9,893 bases of DNA from Methylococcaceae bacterium (GTDB lineage: Bacteria; Pseudomonadota; Gammaproteobacteria; Methylococcales; Methylomonadaceae): assembly GCA_013138855.1 (NCBI GenBank), contig WTBX01000230.1, positions 1-9,893 of the forward strand, written 5' to 3'. Positions 5,911-9,893 of the stretch are shown piece by piece; within the stretch, counting starts at the first letter, position 1; each line of letters starts with the position of its first letter. Under the pieces are notes generated by a model. The model had not been told where the DNA came from, made no database searches, and saw nothing but the letters and a program-made list of their open reading frames with translations. Both the position numbers and the translations under genes were made by a program.

Positions 5911-8900
5911 ATGAACCTTATCCCTAAAGTGCCTAAGCCAGCTAAACCTAAACCTAAAGCTTCTTGGTTCGACTTTACCGATGCATTTACACTCATTGAC
6001 TGGATAGCTTTAGGACTTGTTTTTGCCTTAATATGCCTGCTGATATATGTAATTTGGCGACGCAAACATCCTAAAAATAATGATAAAGCCAGCTCTTCGG
6101 CTATGGATGTTCCTGAAAAGGTTTTGTTAGCCTCAAATAGCTTATCAAAGGTATGGCGTAGTTTTGTCAGCAATATTCCTTGGCGATTGCGCTCTGGTGC
6201 GTTAGCCGTTCCTGTTTCTTTAGTCATTGGTGAAGCGGGGAGCGGTAAAACTGAAATCATCAACCGCTATACTGCTTGGCAGGGACAAGATTTTCGTTTT
6301 CATCCTAGTGCGATTAATGATTCCTTACTCCAAATTTATCAAGGCGCGAAAGCCTTAGTCTTAGAATTTTCATCCTCATTGCTTTACGATACCCACCCCG
6401 CCACTTATCGTGCAATGAAAAAGTTATGGCGACGTTTACCCACCAACCTTCAAGCCGTCGTCGTCATTGATGCGACCACTTTATTAGAGCCTGACCCCGA
6501 ACGCCTACGGCTTTCAGGTCAAGCATTATCGGGTAAGCTAAAGGTATTTAATGAATTAGACGGTAGCCCCTTACCTCTTACTATCACCTTAAGTCATATG
6601 GAAAAAGTGCAAGGCTTTGTAGAGTTTTGTACTTTTTTAGAAACTACCAATATTCCCTTACAGATAGAATTTCCAAAAAAAGATGGGATCAATCGCCTGT
6701 CATCCTGCCTAGAAGATTTTGAACCCCATTTAAGTCGCGCACTACTAAGCTGTTCTGCTCAGGACTATCTCAAAATAGTTAATTTTTTAAATGAAGCCCC
6801 GCGTTTACTCGGTGTTTTATCTGAATTTTTACATTTAGCTGATTTAGGCCAAAGTCCAAGCTCTAATCCCATCATTCGATTATGCTTACTCTCAAAAGAA
6901 ATTCATAGTTTTAAGACTCAGCCTTTCGCGTTACAACCTAATTATATAGCGCAATCTCCCTTTAAACTGGACTATCATGCTAAAGCGGCACTTATTCTAT
7001 TATTGTTAGGTTTTGGTTATTTTGGTGGCAGCTATTACTTTCAAAAATCGTTAATTAGAGGAGTAATGGAAAATATAAAAACTGTTCGTAGAACACCCAT
7101 TAATCTCTACCCAGAAAAAATTAGTCCATTATTTCTCGATTTTAGTGCAGATTTAAATAAAAACCCGCTATTGAGTTTTCAACCCAATTTTTTTCCTAAT
7201 ATGGTGGGTTATAGCAATCTCCTGTTGATTCGCGAAATACGCAGCTATTATTTAATTCCTATGTTGGAAAAAGCTCAATTTGAGTCAGACTCTATCTATA
7301 AAAGCATTAAGTTACTCGCTATATTCTATGGAACACCAGACAACGATATGGGAAAGTTGGTACTGGAACAATTACAGAGTAAACCGACTGATTACATGAT
7401 TAAGCATAGGTTATTAATTGATGAATATATTAATAACAATACTCATCTACAAGAGTTGAACAGACCTCTCAATGGGCTTAATTACACCTTATCTAAATCA
7501 TATAATGACATCTATGAGTTATTAATATCGACACTTCATACCTTTGAGTTGATTTTAGAAAAACAGTCTATGGATGAATCTGAGTTAAGCATCATTTCTC
7601 AGAACACCAGCGAACTGCTTAAATTTATGGATGAACTCAATAGCCATACTCATGAACGCATGATGATGAACTGGCTAGTAGAAAATACAGGTTTAGAAAT
7701 AAACTTACGCACTTATTCCAGACAACAAACTGAGTTGCGTCAAAAACCCATGCAAGATTTACTGAGATTAGTGGGTAGCATCAATATTAGCGATGAAAAT
7801 GATTGTGCGACAGCTCTCTCAATAAATCAATGTATTAAAAAAATACAAGGAATCGCTGAAGCTAAAACAAATATTGACGATGTCTCCATGAAATTTACGC
7901 TTTCGGGCGACTATTTTTCATATCATTCTAAACAATGGAGCGATTTAATACAGCGTCAACGTCTCACAATGCTAATGCGTAACACCATGCGCAGCCATAA
8001 AAATAATAATGGCTGGATTTTCTTCAATACTCCCTCTTTTTATCCTAATAGAGAGATGAATGCCACCAATAATGGCGATATACTCTTTTCAGGAAAGGCT
8101 CGTATTGATGGCCGATTAAGTGCAGATGCTTTTGAGAAAGATGTAAAGCCCGCAATCATGGCACTATCGGAGGTTATTGCCAAACTTCCCGTTGATAAGA
8201 ATGACAAAAGTCGTTTTACAAAATATATCTTAAATAATCTGCGTATTTATTCTGACCGCTATATTAATGCCCATTACAATTACTTCCAGCATCTTAAGGT
8301 AAGTATAAAGTCTGCTTGGGAATTAAATTATGTACTTGAGCAATTACAACAACCTAATTCACCTTTATTGCAAGCTCTCATCGTAATAAAAGAGAATACT
8401 GCGCTGAAATTATCAGAGTCGCCTCATTTTGGATCATTTACCAATAAGCTTAGGTTGTTTAGTTTTGTTCAAAGACTAATGCAAGAAAAAGAAGGGATTT
8501 ACCCTGAGTTTCAAAAATATCAGTTTATCATTTCGCAAATGCACATGGAATTAAGCTCAACAGAACCTTATCTAGCAAAAGATCCTAATGAGAAGGCCGC
8601 ATCACTAAAGGGTGCGATAACGCCTATGGGACGTGTAGCTTGGGGAATGCTACTTAATGAAGATGGCTCATACTCAAAGCTAGTCAAAAACTGGTTGCTA
8701 AACGCAGGTATTCCCAAAAACTGGCAACAACCTTTCTTAGCCCCTGTTCAAAAAGTAGCGGCATTAGGAACCGCAGAAATAAAAACAACTATTGATGGCA
8801 TTTGGCTTGATATTTGGGACTCTAGCATTACCCCGTTATTAGTTAAATTTCCTTTCGCACCTAATGCTGGGGACGATAAAGAGCTATCATTAGATGAGTT

Positions 8901-9516
8901 AAATAAAACATTCCATCCAACCCAAGGCGTTTTCTGGGGAACTTTTCAACAATATCTAGCCCCGCTATACAAATTTAACAATGGAATATGGATGGAACGT
9001 CAGGAATTGGTTGGTAGGCTAAAATTACCGACAGATACTCTAAAACGAGTTAATGCAGCACAGCAGCTCACTAATCATTTATGGGACGACAAAGGCACTC
9101 CCAAACCTTTAGAAGTATCTGTTAAAGCTGGCTTACTCCCAACCTTTGATACCGAACAAATACCCAACGCACCCTTGGTTTCTTTGAACTATTTACGCGA
9201 AGGTGCAATTTCTGTTTTAGGATTTAATCAACAAGTCGTTTGGCAAAAATTAGCCCTTGAATGGTGGACACCACAGCTTGCCGAGGTCGGTATGGAATTT
9301 CGAAAAGATGAAAGTCCAACCAGAGTTTACAGTAATATTAGCGTTTCTAATTCTCAATGGAACTTCTTTAGGTTATTACAACGCGGTCAATCTGCGGGTA
9401 ATAATAACTATCAATGGTCACTTGCCCACCCAGAATTTCCAAAACAACCTTTAAATCTTGAATTTACTTTTAAATCTGTCCCATGGGCGGTGTTTACTAA
9501 TCTTGCAGGAAGTTAA
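5911..9516 (+). CDS. tssM: T6SS inner-membrane protein TssM (IcmF family)
   Basis: A 1201-residue protein in the normal TssM range (about 1100-1300). With TssL and TssJ it forms the trans-envelope membrane complex of T6SS. Seen: a Lys/Pro-rich N-terminus; a hydrophobic segment at about 28-49 followed by a basic stretch (RRRKHPK); a cytoplasmic nucleotide-binding domain with Walker A GEAGSGKT (107-114) and a probable Walker B AVVVIDA (182-188); a second membrane segment at about 358-376; and a long, mostly helical periplasmic region ending in a beta-rich C-terminus, the part that in studied systems binds TssJ. Only two hydrophobic segments are obvious, where many TssM proteins have three. The start is fixed by GAGGGGG at 5899-5905. 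It abuts clpV with no gap and is followed after three bases by a lipoprotein gene. Overall similarity to well-known TssM proteins looks low outside the Walker region, so the call rests on architecture, size and neighbours. Confidence 0.87.
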   Translation: MNLIPKVPKPAKPKPKASWFDFTDAFTLIDWIALGLVFALICLLIYVIWRRKHPKNNDKASSSAMDVPEKVLLASNSLSKVWRSFVSNIPWRLRSGALAVPVSLVIGEAGSGKTEIINRYTAWQGQDFRFHPSAINDSLLQIYQGAKALVLEFSSSLLYDTHPATYRAMKKLWRRLPTNLQAVVVIDATTLLEPDPERLRLSGQALSGKLKVFNELDGSPLPLTITLSHMEKVQGFVEFCTFLETTNIPLQIEFPKKDGINRLSSCLEDFEPHLSRALLSCSAQDYLKIVNFLNEAPRLLGVLSEFLHLADLGQSPSSNPIIRLCLLSKEIHSFKTQPFALQPNYIAQSPFKLDYHAKAALILLLLGFGYFGGSYYFQKSLIRGVMENIKTVRRTPINLYPEKISPLFLDFSADLNKNPLLSFQPNFFPNMVGYSNLLLIREIRSYYLIPMLEKAQFESDSIYKSIKLLAIFYGTPDNDMGKLVLEQLQSKPTDYMIKHRLLIDEYINNNTHLQELNRPLNGLNYTLSKSYNDIYELLISTLHTFELILEKQSMDESELSIISQNTSELLKFMDELNSHTHERMMMNWLVENTGLEINLRTYSRQQTELRQKPMQDLLRLVGSINISDENDCATALSINQCIKKIQGIAEAKTNIDDVSMKFTLSGDYFSYHSKQWSDLIQRQRLTMLMRNTMRSHKNNNGWIFFNTPSFYPNREMNATNNGDILFSGKARIDGRLSADAFEKDVKPAIMALSEVIAKLPVDKNDKSRFTKYILNNLRIYSDRYINAHYNYFQHLKVSIKSAWELNYVLEQLQQPNSPLLQALIVIKENTALKLSESPHFGSFTNKLRLFSFVQRLMQEKEGIYPEFQKYQFIISQMHMELSSTEPYLAKDPNEKAASLKGAITPMGRVAWGMLLNEDGSYSKLVKNWLLNAGIPKNWQQPFLAPVQKVAALGTAEIKTTIDGIWLDIWDSSITPLLVKFPFAPNAGDDKELSLDELNKTFHPTQGVFWGTFQQYLAPLYKFNNGIWMERQELVGRLKLPTDTLKRVNAAQQLTNHLWDDKGTPKPLEVSVKAGLLPTFDTEQIPNAPLVSLNYLREGAISVLGFNQQVVWQKLALEWWTPQLAEVGMEFRKDESPTRVYSNISVSNSQWNFFRLLQRGQSAGNNNYQWSLAHPEFPKQPLNLEFTFKSVPWAVFTNLAGS
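9507..9512 (+). promoter_or_regulatory. ribosome binding site of the lipoprotein gene
   Basis: AGGAAG overlaps the last codons of tssM and stands seven bases before the ATG at 9520, supporting that start and translational coupling to tssM. Confidence 0.65.
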
Positions 9517-9519
9517 GTT

Positions 9520-9893
9520 ATGGTTCAAATCTCATTTTGGAAAATTTTTCCAACATTTTTAGCAGCGATTTTATTAGTTGCTTGCTCAAGTGATCCAGTA
9601 GCTCCACCACCGTTGGAATTTAACATTACAGCAGAACATAAAGCTAACGACAACCGTTTGTTTTATTTTGTGGTACGCAATACCAACGAAAAACAATTTA
9701 TGTTAGAAAGCTACCAAGAGATTGCCAATAAAGCATTTTCTAAAGAACCAGACCCCGCAATGTTGGGAGTTTTTTCGGTAGTTCCCGGTGTAAAACAAGT
9801 CTATACGATAGATCCTCCAACTCAAGGAGCTCTCGCCTTATACTTTTTATTTACCCAACCAGGTATGCAATGGAAAAAACTATTAACCCTTCC
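9520..9893 (+). CDS. tssJ: T6SS outer-membrane lipoprotein, TssJ-like (3' end missing)
   Basis: The open frame runs off the window after 124 full codons, so the C-terminus is missing; TssJ proteins are usually about 150-190 residues. Residues 1-21 form a lipoprotein signal (basic Lys8, hydrophobic core) ending in the lipobox LVAC, with Cys22 as the acylated residue. Ser-Ser-Asp follows; Asp is at +4 and not +2, so inner-membrane retention is not predicted and the protein should reach the outer membrane. The mature part has alternating beta-strand-like stretches (LFYFVVRN, FMLESY, ALALYFLFT) and an MQWKKLL segment like the W-(R/K) near the end of the TssJ beta-sandwich. In T6SS, TssJ anchors the periplasmic end of TssM to the outer membrane, so a gene three bases after tssM fits well. 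The sequence itself is divergent, and another T6SS-associated lipoprotein is possible. Confidence 0.75.
   Translation, partial: MVQISFWKIFPTFLAAILLVACSSDPVAPPPLEFNITAEHKANDNRLFYFVVRNTNEKQFMLESYQEIANKAFSKEPDPAMLGVFSVVPGVKQVYTIDPPTQGALALYFLFTQPGMQWKKLLTL

Noticed and set aside
5907..6263. 118-codon minus-strand open frame over the start of tssM
   Set aside because: It overlaps the N-terminal membrane segment and Walker region of tssM entirely and shows no independent motif.
9257..9454. 65-codon plus-strand open frame in another frame of tssM
   Set aside because: It is internal to tssM, and the tssM frame continues with sensible protein sequence to a stop just before the next gene.

Overview
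The window is an A+T-rich stretch of a Gram-negative genome holding four complete genes and one truncated gene, all on the + strand. The right two thirds is the start of a type VI secretion system (T6SS) core operon: a ClpB/ClpV-type double AAA+ ATPase (tssH/clpV), the large inner-membrane protein TssM (IcmF), and the start of a small lipoprotein that fits TssJ by position and lipobox. The junctions are extremely tight (0 and 3 nucleotides between genes), so the three are almost certainly co-transcribed and co-translated. The operon continues past the right edge.

The left third holds two complete paralogous proteins of the phosphatidylinositol-specific phospholipase C (PI-PLC) X-domain superfamily, 311 and 368 residues, each with its own ribosome binding site. 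They share the GSHDA, SRFFDIR, ILRISHT, TCGG(F/Y)S and WTQT blocks and keep the apparent catalytic His/Asp/Arg/His set. The second has an extra glycine-rich hydrophobic segment right after the first catalytic histidine. Neither shows a signal peptide. Sitting beside a T6SS operon, they are candidate secreted effectors; this is inference from context, and no adjacent immunity gene is visible.

The two long spacers (1020-1590 and 2698-3294) contain no convincing genes but are packed with short inverted-repeat elements resembling MITEs. In the first spacer three elements (1100-1292, 1290-1458, 1455-1564) abut end to end and share CTA/CTAG at the joints, as expected for elements inserting at CTAG/TA. 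In the second spacer a 207-bp element (2811-3017) with perfect long terminal repeats is flanked by an 11-bp direct repeat and encloses a GTAGGGTGGGTTAGC-type palindromic repeat. Next to it a 160-bp element (3027-3186) encloses an ACCACGAAGG-type palindrome. The second PLC gene is therefore bracketed on both sides by mobile-element debris.

Organism: T6SS genes, a lipoprotein with a classical lipobox, A+T-rich codon use and abundant short palindromic repeats suggest a gammaproteobacterium with a repeat-rich genome. From memory, repeats of the GTAGGGTGGGTTAGC and TAGGACTTACGCA kinds are common in filamentous sulfur bacteria (Beggiatoa relatives) and in cyanobacteria; the T6SS favours the former. 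This assignment is tentative and was not checked against any database.
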